This document shows positions 24,311 to 36,473 of a stretch of DNA of 64,000 nucleotides, piece by piece. The DNA lies in contig CAOLHI010000615.1 of assembly GCA_948474755.1 (NCBI GenBank), forward strand, positions 248,001 to 312,000, in the 5' to 3' direction. The position numbers and the translations under genes were made by a program. The notes beneath the pieces are model-generated. The model had not been told where the DNA came from and did no database searches. It saw only the letters and a program-made list of their open reading frames with translations. Source of the DNA: Ctenosaura bakeri (Eukaryota > Chordata > Lepidosauria > Squamata > Iguanidae). Position 1 is the stretch's first letter; each line of letters starts with the position of its first letter.

Positions 24311-24789
24311 AGTATTCAGCAACTTAAAAAATTACAGAAAATTTGTGGTGGATTTTTTCACATCAGATCAGAATTTCAAAGTGAAAACATATTTTTCAGT
24401 TGACAGAAGTGCAAGTGCAGAAGGACACAGTGTGTTAGCAATGGAATCAACAAAGGTTCTACTTTATGCATTCTCTCCTCTTCCAATATTGCAGAAAGTT
24501 CTGAAGAAAATCAAAGTAGAGAGAGCAGAGATGATCTTAATTGTTCCACACTGTCCATGCAGGCCTTGGTATCCTCTGCTAATAAATATGTCAGTGATAA
24601 GTATGCGTTGAATACCTGGGGGACCAGATCTGTTAATTTAGTATCCAGTTTATCCCCCTAACTTACAATGGTTAAGTCTAACTGCATAGAGGTTGAGTGG
24701 GAAACTTTAAGGAATGCTGAGCCAGTAATGAATACCATTTTTGCATCTGGATGACAGTTGACACTGAGAATATATGAAACTACTTCGAA

Positions 24790-25745
24790 AGCATTCTGGA
24801 AGTGGTGCAAGCAAAATTCAGTGTGAATGGAAGAGGTTCACACTATCTTGTCTTTTCTTCAGAGTGGAATAAACAAAAATCTAAGACCTATTATTTTAAA
24901 GAGACAGGTTGCTGCTTTGTCATCTGTGCTGGGAGCTAATGGGAAGTCTTTATCCACTCATCCTCATATTAAACTATTTTTGAGGAGAGCAACTTCACAA
25001 GTTCAACCAACAATTTATAGATTTTCTATGTGGGATTTGAATTTTGCACTGAGTACTTTGACAAAATCTCCTTTTGAACCACTTGATGAGGCATCCCTGA
25101 AGCTGATGCCTTTGCAAGTGTCATTTCTGGTGGCAATTATATCAACAAGGAGGGTTCCAGAAATGGCAACTCTATTAGTAAATCCTAATATATGTAGATT
25201 TGAGAAAGACAAATTATCTTTGACCATTGGCCCCCCATTTCTTCCAAAGTCTGTGTCACACACAAGTATGTGTTAAGACTTTAGAACTTCTGACATTTTA
25301 CCTGAAACCAACACATCCACTAGAGAAATGATGGATGTTAGGAGGGCAGCGAAGGTTTACATGGAAAGGACAAAAACAATTAGCTGTACAGGATTTTTAT
25401 TTCTTTCTTTTCACTCTTGAACTTTAGGTTTTGAAGCAACAAAGCCAATGATTTCAAGATGGTTGAAAAGTTGTATTTATCTATGCTTTGACTATTCTCA
25501 GATTCCGAGATTCATAGCATGTGTGGGCTCATTCACCAAGGCTGATGACAACCACAACAGCATTCAGAGCAATATCTTCATTGAATGAAGTGTGTAAAGC
25601 AGCTGGATGGAAGGAACCATAAACATTTAGTAGACATTATACAGTGGATAAATTTAAGTTAGAGCAGCTGGCCTTTGGGCAAACCATTCTAAAAGCAGGG
25701 ATGAAGGAAGCAGGCAGCCACTCCCACTCATAAGGGGTTCAGTTT
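24790..25745 (+). pseudogene. DIRS tyrosine recombinase remnant
   Basis: The first 150 codons (24827-25276) stay open: an N-terminal arm with ILKRQVAALSSVLG and HPHIKLFLRRATS, then WDLNFALSTLTKSPFEPL and the box containing the first catalytic arginine (FLVAIISTRRVPEM). After a frameshift the C-terminal boxes persist: H-x-x-R as AHSPR at 25527-25541, and the nucleophile tyrosine in RHYTVD, with the Tyr codon at 25638-25640. Such enzymes integrate a circular DNA form without target duplication. A stop after the first half and frame changes make this a pseudogene, although the key residues are still visible. Confidence 0.8.
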
Positions 25746-25840
25746 GAGTATATCTGCTCTTTCAGCCTTCCTGAAAATGAGGGGTTGATATCTGGCATGA
25801 ATTATCATTCTAGGGAGGCTGAATGAACAATCCACCCCCA

Positions 25841-26892
25841 CCTGTGGCTACAATAAATAAAAAGTAAGATAAAATGTCCACTTTTTGTGAATAATTCCCA
25901 AGAATAAAAACAGGCAAGACAATATAACAAAACTGAAAGGGAGAGAGATGCAGGCAACAATTAAAATGGATCTGGAATTTTGGTTTCCTGCCTTGATCAT
26001 CTGGCATGAGGGAATATTCCAATTTTGTGGATTGTTCCCTCAACCTCTTAACATGATCATCCATGGTAGGTATCAACCTCTCAATTTGTACAGTTCCCTA
26101 CAAAACTTGTGCCTGATCTAACACACTTTTATGTCAACAAAAGATGGTAAAAATACCCCCAACAATATGACCTTTGTGTTTGTTGGTTGGTTGGTTGGTT
26201 GATCTGGATCCAACATGGATACTACTGTTCTATACAAACCCATAACTTGGTATGACATGGACTTTGTATGACTTAGAATCGACAGTATGCTATTTAATGA
26301 AAGATAGGTCTTCACAAGTGTGAGTGTGTGCATTTGTAAATGTGTATTTATATTATACAGTTGGATGCCTGCCATTTGCCCTGCAATAAACTTTAAAATA
26401 CCTTTTAACACAATAGAGTGTTTTGCATAGCAGTTTTTAGGAGAACAGAACATACCGTTCTTATCGCTATCCATGTATGTGGTGCTGCATGGCCCTGAGC
26501 TTCACTCAGCAGTCATTTGCAGCAGAGCATGTAATGAAGTAGCATTTAGTAAGTGGAATGCTCTTCCCTTAAAAATTTGCCATGCACCAGCTACCCTTCC
26601 CCATTTAGTCCAACCTAACATCTATTTCATGGGCCCCATAAAAATATGTGACAATGTATGGATTGTGCGTTTGTGTACTATTTACTGCATATACCTCATA
26701 TTTTATTGATAAAAAGTTTTTCAAAATGTTTGGATTTAGTTATAGTGAATGCTATTTGAGGCTAACAGGTCTTATATTATTAACAGGAATTTTTAAATTA
26801 TTATTTCAAAAATAATGTCCCTTTGGGTAGAACCATAGCACCACAGCCAGGGTAGGTGGAACCATTAGTAAACTTTGTTTATACATGAGAAG
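25841..26892. other. Non-coding stretch with a (GGTT)n run
   Basis: A short GGTT repeat lies at 26177-26200. A 78-codon frame at 26473-26709 contains FSKWNALPLK, faintly like the C-terminal WN-LP motif of L2/CR1 LINEs, but too short to assign. Confidence 0.4.
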
Positions 26893-26896
26893 CCTG

Positions 26897-27783
26897 TGTT
26901 ACTGTGGTCCAGGCCTACCCAGAGATAACACTTGATACTGTTTTTGATATCAAAACCATTCGGCCTTCCTCTGCCACCCTGCTCCACTTGTTTACGAGGC
27001 CTCCGGACAAGCACATAAACAGACGCGGATGGTAATTGTTGGACATTCCATTCTCCACCTAGGCAGGCAGAACAGAGCCACTCTGTTGCTTCAGGGACCT
27101 CTCCTGCAAGCACCTTTTTGCTTAAGCGCGACACTAACAAAGGCACCCAGCTCTGAGCCGATAGTCTTACAAAGCCAAACTAAGCACCTTGCATTTGCAT
27201 ACTGGCTACACTATTGTTACATCAGCACTAAGCCAATCATGTTAAACTTGACCTTTTCCAAAGCTTTGTCCCACTCCAAACTCACATTGTTCTCACTGAG
27301 TAAGGTATGGCTTGCAGTCACAATTCACCCTATAAAAAGCCCCCGATTCCGAGACCACCTCGGATCACTCCTGAGTTCCATCCAGCCTTGCTGCCGCTGT
27401 GTCTGGTGAGCCGTCCCCTCAGTCCTACATACTGAGACTCCATATCCATGAACTCAATCTTCAAACTTCTTCAGGACTATGAGACAGATGTTGTATCACC
27501 CATTTCCCTCAAAAATCCTTATTTCCAATTCTCCCGTTAGCTGTGTGATTGTGGTGTCTTTGTTGTTTGTTTGTCTTTCAGTAAAACATTGTTTTGCTAT
27601 TTTAAAACCATCTGACTGCTTGACTGACCCGACCCCATAGACGCTGGGTTGCAAGATCCCTGCTAAGTTACCCTGCCTCTTGCTAGCTTTAGTGAGTGCT
27701 CCAGCTAATTTTCCCCAAAGTTGCGTTAATGTGGTTTGGTTATTTGGGCACCCCTCCTGGGACCCCCAGAGAACAGGGTAACA
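26897..27783 (+). mobile_element. Solo LTR of the same family (copy 2)
   Basis: The 887-bp unit begins TGTTACTGTGG and ends CAGGGTAACA, giving perfect TGTTAC/GTAACA terminal repeats. The flanking tetramer CCTG is identical at 26893-26896 and 27784-27787. TATAAAAAG is at 27331-27339. The order of shared blocks with the 7626 copy is kept: CACCTCGGATCACTCC, GAGACTCC, CCCTGCCTCTTGCTAGC, GGGCACCCCTCCTGGGACC. No internal region is present. The 4-bp duplication fits gamma-type endogenous retroviruses best, but the LTR alone cannot prove the class. Confidence 0.87.
27331..27339 (+). promoter_or_regulatory. LTR TATA box
   Basis: TATAAAAAG preceded by CACCC, in the second solo LTR, 434 bp from the LTR start. 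Confidence 0.7.
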
Positions 27784-27787
27784 CCTG

Positions 27788-28740
27788 GTAGTTTCTGGTG
27801 TCTGCTGAACATTCAGACCTCCAAAATGGCTATGCAATAGAACATGGTCTGTCACTTAGAGAATAGTTATTTAATATTTTATTAATAATGCTGTTAGTGT
27901 GTGTTGGATCCTGATTTTGGTAAGTACTGTACAGGTGTACCTCAGTTAACAAAGCCTCTGAGAAAGAAGTTCCTTTTTGCAAGGTCTTTTTATGCCCACT
28001 CAGCCCTACCCTTGGTGAAGAAGGGCTAGAGAAAAAGACTTCCAGTGTTGGTTTCCAGCAGGATGCCTGTAGTAAATAATGGGGAAAATGTGATTCTAAT
28101 TTAGTAACTTTACTGTAGACAGGTATACCTGCCCACCACAGGCCAAGTAAACAGCAGGTGCCCCCAGAATTCCTTACTGAGTATGCATGAACAGCAAAAT
28201 AGAGAAGAAAGGGGTGAACAGATAAGCCTATCTCGCCAGCTATCCCAAAAGCATGCTTAAAAAAACATTTGGCCACTAAAATGGAAACCATAAGAAAAAT
28301 GGAAACTGATACAAGGAAAAAAAAACTTCCCTGGATGCATTTTGGAAGAAGTTTCAAGTGGTCTCCAGAAGGTTCATAATGTTTTTATTTACTTATGCAA
28401 GGCATACATATGTTGTTCATTTTAGATAAAAAGTTTGCTGAACTATAAGAACCTATCCTTATTCTTTCCATGTCATTTGTGTCTCTGGTACCAAATTTTC
28501 TGTTACGGAAGTAATGACTGGGAACAATCTACCTTGTTAATTAGCTAGGCTGCTGGAAGAGAGCTTCCCTACCATCTCTGTCCAAGGGCAGCCTTTCTAA
28601 TGCCCTGAAAATGCAAGATAGTTGGACAACCCTGTTGAATGGGGTGAACTGCAGTGTAGGGGATCTCTGAAAACTGTGTGAAGCCACTTTCCATGAAGAA
28701 AGTCCTATTCTTAATGGAAGTTGGGTCCTGTATTCAAACT
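27788..28740. other. Non-coding stretch with a long chance ORF
   Basis: A 175-codon minus-strand frame spans 27830-28357. It begins with a hydrophobic run that could pass for a signal peptide, but the rest has no motif. Part of it overlaps a repeat-like block (GTGTACCTCAGTTAACAAAG at 27935) that looks transposon-derived. Not called as a gene. Confidence 0.4.
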
Positions 28741-28799
28741 GGTGTGTTTGTGTGTGCACACGTGCACACATACACATACATACACACACACGTATGTGG
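28741..28799. repeat. TG/CA-rich alternating purine-pyrimidine tract
   Basis: GTGTGTTTGTGTGTGCACAC followed by CGTGCACACATACACATACA and CACACACACGTATGTG. An imperfect inverted microsatellite with Z-DNA-prone alternation. Confidence 0.85.
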
Positions 28800-29134
28800 A
28801 GATTGTGCATCTATTTGTGTAGTTCTTTTGCTTTTTCCTTAATATTTCATTTTTGGCATGTCATCATAAGTGTAACTGCATCTTTAAAAAGAAATGATTT
28901 ATATACACAAAATATGTTTTCTGTCATTATTAATTCTTACTATAATTATTAGCCTGTTGAAGACATATCAAGATGCATTAATCCCAGGCTGCATACTTAA
29001 TGTATCAGCAGAAACTTTAGGAAGACGAGAAGCCCCTTCTGTTTCCTGCGGAGGGTTACAGATGCCTCAAAAGATCACATTCACAAGCTTAGCACGTATA
29101 TTAGGTTTTAGGCATTTATAGATTTCATTCTTTT

Positions 29135-29167
29135 ACACACATGCGCACGTGCGCGCATGCACACACA
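29135..29167. repeat. CA/CG alternating tract
   Basis: ACACACATGCGCACGTGCGC followed by GCATGCACACAC. Alternating purine-pyrimidine with CpG steps, partly palindromic around GCACGTGC. Confidence 0.85.
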
Positions 29168-29629
29168 GACTATTTCTGTCTTGAAAAATAATTCAGCACT
29201 GGATTTTTAAAAAAATATTGAGAGCTATTGTGTAAAGATATGGTAAACCACACGGCGATAGATTAATTTCTTAAGGCTTGGCTTGGCCCAGCATAGTTAC
29301 CATAGTGAGAGGTATATTTCCAGATCTCAGAATTCAAGACATAGCAGCCTGATGGAAACTAATGGAAGATCTCAAGTTAGGGATGATACATTACACTATA
29401 GTTGTAAAGTTCCCAGCAATTTGTACTGTGTTAATATCAACATTTATTTGCATTATCAGTTGTTGTATTAGTAGCTGATGACTGAAGAAAAGTTATGGAG
29501 TATATGTGTGTGTGAGAGAGAGAGAGAGACATTATTTGAAAAACCATATGGTATTGGACAGCATTTGATATCAAATAGATATACTTCCTGTGCACGCTAT
29601 ATCCAGAATGTTTACTTGTAGATCAGAAA

Positions 29630-29722
29630 TGGGCGTGGGCAATGGTGGAACTCCGGATGTTGCTGGACTGTACCTTTTACCAATGGTGAGAGAACGTGGA
29701 AGCTTCAGTTCAGCTGCAAATT
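29630..29722. mobile_element. hAT-like MITE fragment (GGGCAATGGTGGAACTCC type)
   Basis: GGGCGTGGGCAATGGTGG, CGGATGTTGCTGGACTGTACC and CCAATGGTGAG match the left half of the CAGGGGTGGGCAA foldback family seen at 4682, 48905 and 49251. Confidence 0.5.
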
Positions 29723-31301
29723 TAGAATGGCCACAGTTGCCTGCACTTGTTGTAAATGAGAAATAATGTTTAATTACTTTTTGGCTGGTATGTAAAATCT
29801 TCTCTTTGTATTTCTGTGCTTCTTATGTTAGATTCATCATAATAAGTAAGCTGATACTTAATAAGAGTTGTGCTTGTGCTGTTTGATCTTGCCTGCATGT
29901 TCATTAAGATACTAAAGTACCTTCTGGTGATGTATATTCACACATATTCACATGGAAACCAAATCTTACTTCCCAAACCATAAAGATAAATGTTTACTCA
30001 ATGTGTAAAAATGAGGGTTAGGGAGAAGGAGGAGCAAAGGAAGTGCTAGCAATTGTGCTGAAACCTTGAGCTGGTGTTCTCAGGATTTCAGTAGGAGCAG
30101 TGTGGCAGGGGTACACTCGGGTTTATGCCTTCCCTGTGCAATTTCTGAAGGCAAGCATGAACAGAAGATATGACCTCTGGTTGAGAATACTGACTCAAGT
30201 GGGGCCAGTTGATATCCTTTTATATACTACCTTTAAACACAATTAGGCTCCCTAATAACCGCAGTTCTGAAACAATGATAGAATTTGGAAGGGGCATGAA
30301 TATGTTAATGCAGAAATGCTTCTTTCACCTATAGTATACAAAAGAAAGGATTCTAAATTTAATGATTAAAATTATTGTATGCACATTCTCTATCCACTAG
30401 CTATCAATGAAACCTTTTCTATTTTAAATGTTTGCATAGATGGTCTTATTTCTGCATTCAGCACTTGATATAGCTCTGCTAACATTAGCACCACAATTGC
30501 AGTATGATCTGTCAGGCAGCTGGCAATACTCTAATGCTTTCGGATAGTGACATAAAAGGAAAAGGGGGATATCTTCTTTCAGTGTGCATGTGTAACTCCA
30601 ATTAGTGTTAATAGGAGTTACGTGCTCACATTGGGAGGAAAACATATCCCTGAAATATGTAACTATATTTACAATTAGAGAATAAATATACCCTACTGGT
30701 ACTTCATATTACTTTTAGTGTAAACATCTGTTCACTAGAAAAAATATGCAGTCTTATCATGTTCTTGAAGTTATTTTATTTAATCTTGCTCCCTTAGAAC
30801 ATTTTATGTGGAAAAAAAATCCATCATTTCCTTCATGTGTAAAATTTTACCTATAGTGTAACTAATATACTTTAATTTAAACTATTGAGAAGAAGACAGG
30901 TTTATAATCTTAAGAGTTTCCGGTTATTCATCATTGTTCCATATAACAGTTAACAATAATTTTAAAAAATTAAAAACAATTTAAAACAATGTGCAGTGAA
31001 ACAGAACTTCACATCCTAACCAGGTTGTGATCCCTACAAAAGCCCACAAAAGCTTTAGCAAAGACTCAAGTTTTAACTTGGCAATGAAATGAAGCCAATG
31101 TGGGTGCTAGCCAGGCCTCAGAGAGGAGGGCCTTTCACAGCAGGGCAGCCAAATCAAAGAAGACCCTCTCACCATAGAGTATCCTGTCAGTATGACAGTA
31201 CTGCAGTACTCTAAAACTGATAAATTTCCAGTTTGTGAGCTGTTAGAAACAATATAACTGCAGCACAGAGCCACAGAATGACATTTTTAGTGACAGGCAC
31301 A

Positions 31302-31703
31302 GGCCCCTTCCACGCCCAAACTTATATCGTCATCCTCTGGTGGCGATGTCAGCAGTGGCTCTGCCGAGAAGGGAAAACAACGGGAGTGCTCCTCTCTGCA
31401 CCAGCTGGCTCCCTGCTGAAGAAAGCACAATGGACATGCCTCTTCCTTCCGCAGTGTGGCTGGGCACTTTCCCAGGTTGCTCTGGGGCAGGAAGCGCCTC
31501 CGTTACACTTCTGGTGCTTCCACAAGCCAGGTAAGTGTGGGATGGTCACACGATCATGGGTCATTGACGGGGAAAACCCATCAATGATTTAAACTGCAAC
31601 GGGAGAAAGACGGGACCATGCCGACATCACGAAGAAGCATTGTTGCGGTCCCACTTCTCTCCCATCCCCATGCCAGGATGGGAGGCTCCTGCGGAGAGGG
31701 CCC
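31302..31703. mobile_element. Probable GGCCC-type Harbinger-like MITE, GC-rich
   Basis: The left end GGCCCCTTCCACGCC and the right end GGAGAGGGCCC, inverted, are similar to the better-preserved elements at 36474 and 62346. Internal GATCATGGG and CCATCAATG/CATTGACGG blocks, and CCAGGATGGGAGG, recur in the element at 50239. The GC-rich, CpG-containing body stands out from its AT-rich surroundings. The target duplication is not clear. Confidence 0.5.
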
Positions 31704-32884
31704 TAGATTCAAAGGTACTCCATGCCATACACCTACTCCTCTAGGAAGAATGCAACAACAGCCAGGGGAAGTCACTTATCCAATTCAGCTAGCAGAACTG
31801 TGGGAGCTACCCAGTGTACTGCATAGTGTTGTGTGTATGACTATGCATTTGAGAGGTAGGCATCTTGGAGTTATGCTCAGCAAAATAAGCTTGTGGCTCT
31901 TGGGGAAAATGTTCATTTTGCTTTGAAAATCACATACTCAGAGATGGTGAAAGAGGAGAAAAATATATAGAAGTGTTAGTAGTATATTGACCCTTCAGCT
32001 GTCACTTAGAATGATGATTTGAGGCAAGAAGGGTATCATTCTGAAGGAAAGGAAAATGATCCTTCAGAAGGGTGGTGAACCAGTATTTCCCTGTGCTAAG
32101 AATATTCCTTCAGGGAAGAAGGTGAGGAGTTCTCAGTACTGGCTGATTCAATCCTTAGATTGTCATTTGGCACCCATCATCCTCAGTGGTAAAACTTTGA
32201 TACTTTACAGATAATCATTACAAAGAGTTAGGAAAGAGCACTGATTCGGAGAGCCTTTCCTGTCTTTAATAAAACTATTTCTGCCTGCTGCTAGTCACCC
32301 CTCCTGTTCTCTGAGTAAGAATGGATGGAAGAGTATATTTTCATTTCATGAAAGTCTTGTGTGTATTTATTTCCAAACTAATTCTGTTCCATTTATATAC
32401 CAGTCAACTTTTTTAAAAATACATGCTCAAATATTTGTATTTTTAATGTTATTTTAACACTGGTTGTTTTTTTAAAAAAAGATGCATTCTAGTCTAAAAT
32501 GTGCATTTTACTTCCATTTTGGTATGCTTTTTTAATCAAGAACTGGAAAATTGGGAGCATGTGAAAACTAAAAGATAACTCTATCCATGTGTTACTCCCA
32601 CAAGTGCATATCAGATAATTGATTTTGTAAAAGTAGACCAAATAAATCCATATTCTCATGGGTTTGAGACTCTGACTCTAAAGATATTCCCATCCTGCTC
32701 TGGGACGCAGTACTTTACAGTGGAATGAACTGGGGCCTTTTAATACTTTTTTACCTTTCTGATATTTGAAATCTCCACTCAGTAGTTTGCAAACATTCTT
32801 GTGAAATGTTCAAAGGGAGTGGCTTATTTTCCATTCAAGACCATTTGCAGTCTGAAGGAGAGGTTGCTAAACAGTAAAGGATCC

Positions 32885-33546
32885 TAGCATCATGGTAGAC
32901 AACACAATAAATGCTTCCTCCATGAGCGTCAGCTGTGGAAAAAAGGTAGAACCCACGCAGGGCATCATTAGGTAACTGATCAAGAATAAAACAGCTAGTA
33001 TTATAATGCTCTTATACAATCCAAATGTTACTCATGTGCATTACTGCATACAGTTCTTAATTCATCATAAAAACTGATGTGTTAAATGAAGAAATGGGAT
33101 GCAAAAGGGCAACCGAAATTATTAGGATCTGGAGCAACCTCCCTGTGAGGAAAGGCAACAATGTTTGGGGTCTTTGGTCTAGAAAAAAATCACAAAGGGA
33201 GGCATGATAGAGGTATATAAAATTATGTATAGTGTGGAGCAGAAGTGGATAGAGTTGTTTCTCTCTTTCATAACTCTAGAATCAGCCGTTTAGGAAAACT
33301 GATTGAGAGAAGTTTTTGGATGGAAAAAATCATATTTACACAATGCACAATTAATATCTGGAATTCATTGTCACAGAATGTGTGATGATGGTGGTCACTA
33401 GCTCATATGGCTATAAAAAGGGGACTGGACAAATTGGTGGAAGATAAAAGATATCCATGGTCAGTTCATGCACCTGACATTTAGAACCAGTATACCTCCA
33501 ACACCACTAGCTGAGGAGTAACAATGAGCTATTGCTGTTGTATCCC
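32885..33546 (+). mobile_element. L2/CR1-type LINE, 3' coding end (decayed)
   Basis: Plus-strand translation in pieces gives the C-terminal region of a reptile L2/CR1-like ORF2: DNTINASSMSVSCGKK, then NKTASIIMLLY, MQKGNRN, GGMIEVYKIMYSVEQ, and a 3' untranslated part with GGACTGGACAAATTGGTGGA. There are many stops and frameshifts. A separate 3'-end fragment of the same kind sits at 42690-42910. Confidence 0.7.
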
Positions 33547-33899
33547 GGTTGAAGGTTTCTCATCAACTTCTGTTTGGCCGTTATAGTAATGCCAGTGAAA
33601 GTGGCATGAATGTAATATTCCTCCTGGAGTATCAGATTGCCAGTGCAACCAAACCCTATCTCTTCCATCATCTTGTTCACCACCAAGATACCACTTGGTC
33701 TCTTCTAGCAGGTTTCGTATATTCTTAATACAAAAATGGAAGACAACCTCCATGACAACGCCTTAGGGGTCTGATAGCAAAAGATTTGTTGGGAAGGAAA
33801 TCAAAAGTGGAAAGGGACTTGTCTTTTTAAAAATGCTTGGAAAGTGAGCCAGAATGATATTATTACAAATGAAAAAGGCATACAAAAAGTAGCTTGACT

Positions 33900-33945
33900 C
33901 TTGGTGACCTAAAATCCAAACCAAACAACAACAACAATAACAACA
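33900..33945 (+). repeat. Short CAA-rich tail, possible SINE remnant
   Basis: GGTGACCTAAAATCCAAACC followed by CAA/TAA units resembles the last bases and tail of a Sauria SINE. Only the tail is present. Confidence 0.35.
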
Positions 33946-35037
33946 CTTATAAGAACAGAAAAGCCAGTGAACCAAATAAAAAGAAAATATAATGGTAGTA
34001 TACTGATAGCACCAGTTGAAAGAAGCAAAATTAAGAGCATAAATGCACAAGCTAAACAGTAGTCAGTTGTGAAATGTGACAACTAAAAAGACTAATGTAC
34101 CTGTCAGCAGTACTAACAGACGTGTCATGTCTAGATCATGAGAAGATGAACCTCTAGCATTTTAAGCTGGGGTGTGATGGGAAGAGGAGAGAATTAACTG
34201 ATTGGAGGCTGTTAACTGTTGTTTCTTTTTTATTGATAATTTTTTTAAAATTGTGTTGTTTTCTCAGACTTTCACTGCAATTTTTTTAAAGAAACAAAGA
34301 CTGTCTGCAGGATTATATGTGGACTACAGAAAGCTGTTTTGGAAATATTGAAATACATTTTCAGAGAAATAACAGGGTGAGCACTGAGTCTGCAAATTAT
34401 TTTTACTATATTTTCCTGTGAGCAATGACAGCTGAATGGAAATTACTATCAAAATAAGAGATAAGGTTGCAGCATATTGTGGCATACGTCAGTGCCAGTG
34501 AATTGCCTGACATTTTGTATACAGCCAGGCTATGCAGTAGGACCACATGGTAATGGCATCATGACACAGCAAGCATCTTACTGTAGCCTTAGAACATCTA
34601 TGTCATATGCCTTCACCGTCACAGAGATAGTTTGGCACCATTCTGCTGAATAGTAATGAGGTAAAATAGCACCATTTTTGTGTGTTGCATTGGCCTCTGT
34701 CTAAGTAACTCAGCATGCCAGAAAGAGTGAATTCACTTGATGCTGAAAACTCATTATTTGGGATAAATCTAGTAAAGCTTTTTCACTCGCATGGAAATGT
34801 TTTTAAGAATTCTGTAATGTTGGCTACTTTTTTTTTTTAATCACATATTCTGTTTTTCAGGTGGTAACTGGATAAACTGTATCCTGGAAAAATGGTAGAA
34901 TATCATTATATACTGAGTTTTATTTACATGCTGATCAAATGAGTTTATTTGCTTTCGGCTGCTAGCTCAGAATAAGACATTATGACATCTGAGGATACTA
35001 TTCACATTGGTATCCTTCCCACCAGGGTATAGAAATA

Positions 35038-35250
35038 CAGTGGGCCCTTGGTATCTGCTAGGGTTCAGTTCCAGGACTCCCCATGAATACCAAAATTTGT
35101 GGATCCCATTATGTACAACGGTGTAGTAAAATGGTGTCCCTTATATAAAGTGGCAAAATCAAAGTTTGTTTTGTATTTTATTTTAGTATTTTCCAGTCAT
35201 GCTTAGTTGAATCTTTGGATACAGAATCCTTGGATATGGAGGGCTGACCA
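35038..35250. mobile_element. Tigger-like (Tc1/mariner) MITE
   Basis: Begins CAGTGGGCCCTTGGTATCTG and GGTTCAGTTCCAGGACTCCC, contains ATACCAAAATTTGTGGATCC, and ends GGATATGGAGGGCTGACCA, which mirrors the start. Flanked by TA on both sides (35036-35037 and 35251-35252), the expected duplication for this superfamily. No transposase is encoded. Confidence 0.75.
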
Positions 35251-36473
35251 TAACAAAAATCAGATGGTAATTCCAAGGAACACCTCCTTTGTTAGTAGGA
35301 TTGGCAAATGTTCTGCTGTACTGTTTTACAAATTCTGTTCCATCACTACTTCTTTTCTAAGAAGATAATTGTTTATATATTGAAGCCTGAACACAATATA
35401 TAAAACATTTAGAATAATTTGTACTTTATCCTTACAAATGATGGCAAGCTGTCTTGAAATGGATACTCTACTTTATATCCCTACTTAAGTTCATATATTG
35501 GCCTGAATCCATGGAAATGCTAACTCTTAATGTGCACGGAGGTCTACTAACTAACAGTTGGCATCCATGTAGAATTCTGTTGGATTCCACATGGCCTAAG
35601 GACACATGAAATATGAAGGCCCTAGTACTTTCAACTTCTCCTGAACATTGAAAGTGAAGAATGTAATGCATATGATATGGTGTGAACCTTTGACAACAAG
35701 AAATTATTCTTTCCCATATTAGGCACTGGACAAGTATTAGAAGAGATGTGTAGGATCCTGTTTTTCATGTAAATTTTAAAGCATTACACCCCCAAGTGTA
35801 ATGGAACTCTCTTGCCTTCCTCTCCAACTGCAGTCCTGTACCAAAATCAGGGTTCCCAAGGGTTTCCCAGTCCTCCAAAGCCAGTTTGGAGGAGCACAGG
35901 AGTTGGAGGAAAGAAGGGGGAATGCCCCATCCCAATTCTATCAGTAGAAGCAGTTTCATCAGTGGAACCATCTTTACTGGATCTTAGTCAGCATTTATCA
36001 CCATAATTTATTATGATAGCATCTACTGCTGTATACAGGAGCTAAGTTAAATGCATTCATATTAGAATGATAGATTGTTACATAAACACTTAATTTTGAT
36101 ATGCATTGTATAAATACTGGAGATCCTTCAAGATTTCCTGAACATTCCTTTTATGATTTATCTTTTCTAAGGAGCAACTCCTATTACCATTAAACCTTAA
36201 TTTGGGTCTCTGAAGTCCTGCAGGGGGTCAAAGCATCCCCCAACCTCTGGCAGTTGCCCACTCCTGCATCAAGATAATGACTACTGATCAATCTAACTAT
36301 CTAGGACAATAACTTTTATGTTAAATATTTATTTGCCCTATGCACAAATAAAGCAGGGCTACAGGGTCTGCTCTTTACGTGAAATGAGCATGTGGTGAGT
36401 GTAAGAAAGACAGCCTATGCAAGTTTGCTGTGCTCTGTAGCTTTTAGGCATTGTTCCTCTAGACAGACTCTAA

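Larger units (their letters stand above)
20441..25840 (+). mobile_element. DIRS-type tyrosine-recombinase retrotransposon, decayed
   Basis: The order along the plus strand is: a leader with GTGGTCTCTGAGGTTCAC and GCTGTGCCTGCACAGTGC; a gag-like reading frame beginning with a cysteine/histidine cluster near 20.84 kb; the gag C-terminal region near 22.5-23.1 kb; a truncated reverse transcriptase near 23.3-23.8 kb; RNase H near 23.8-24.3 kb; and a tyrosine recombinase at about 24.8-25.7 kb. This gag-RT-RH-YR architecture, and recombinase instead of an integrase or endonuclease, define the DIRS group, which is common in lizards. Stops and frameshifts run throughout. Ends were placed from content, because no target duplication is expected for recombinase-mediated insertion. 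Confidence 0.85.

Noticed and set aside
26473..26709. L2/CR1 LINE C-terminal fragment
   Set aside because: Only one short motif (FSKWNALPLK) fits; too little to assign.
27830..28357. 175-codon minus-strand open frame with a hydrophobic start
   Set aside because: No recognisable domain, it overlaps transposon-like sequence, and nearby AT-rich DNA gives similar chance frames; no splice or promoter context.
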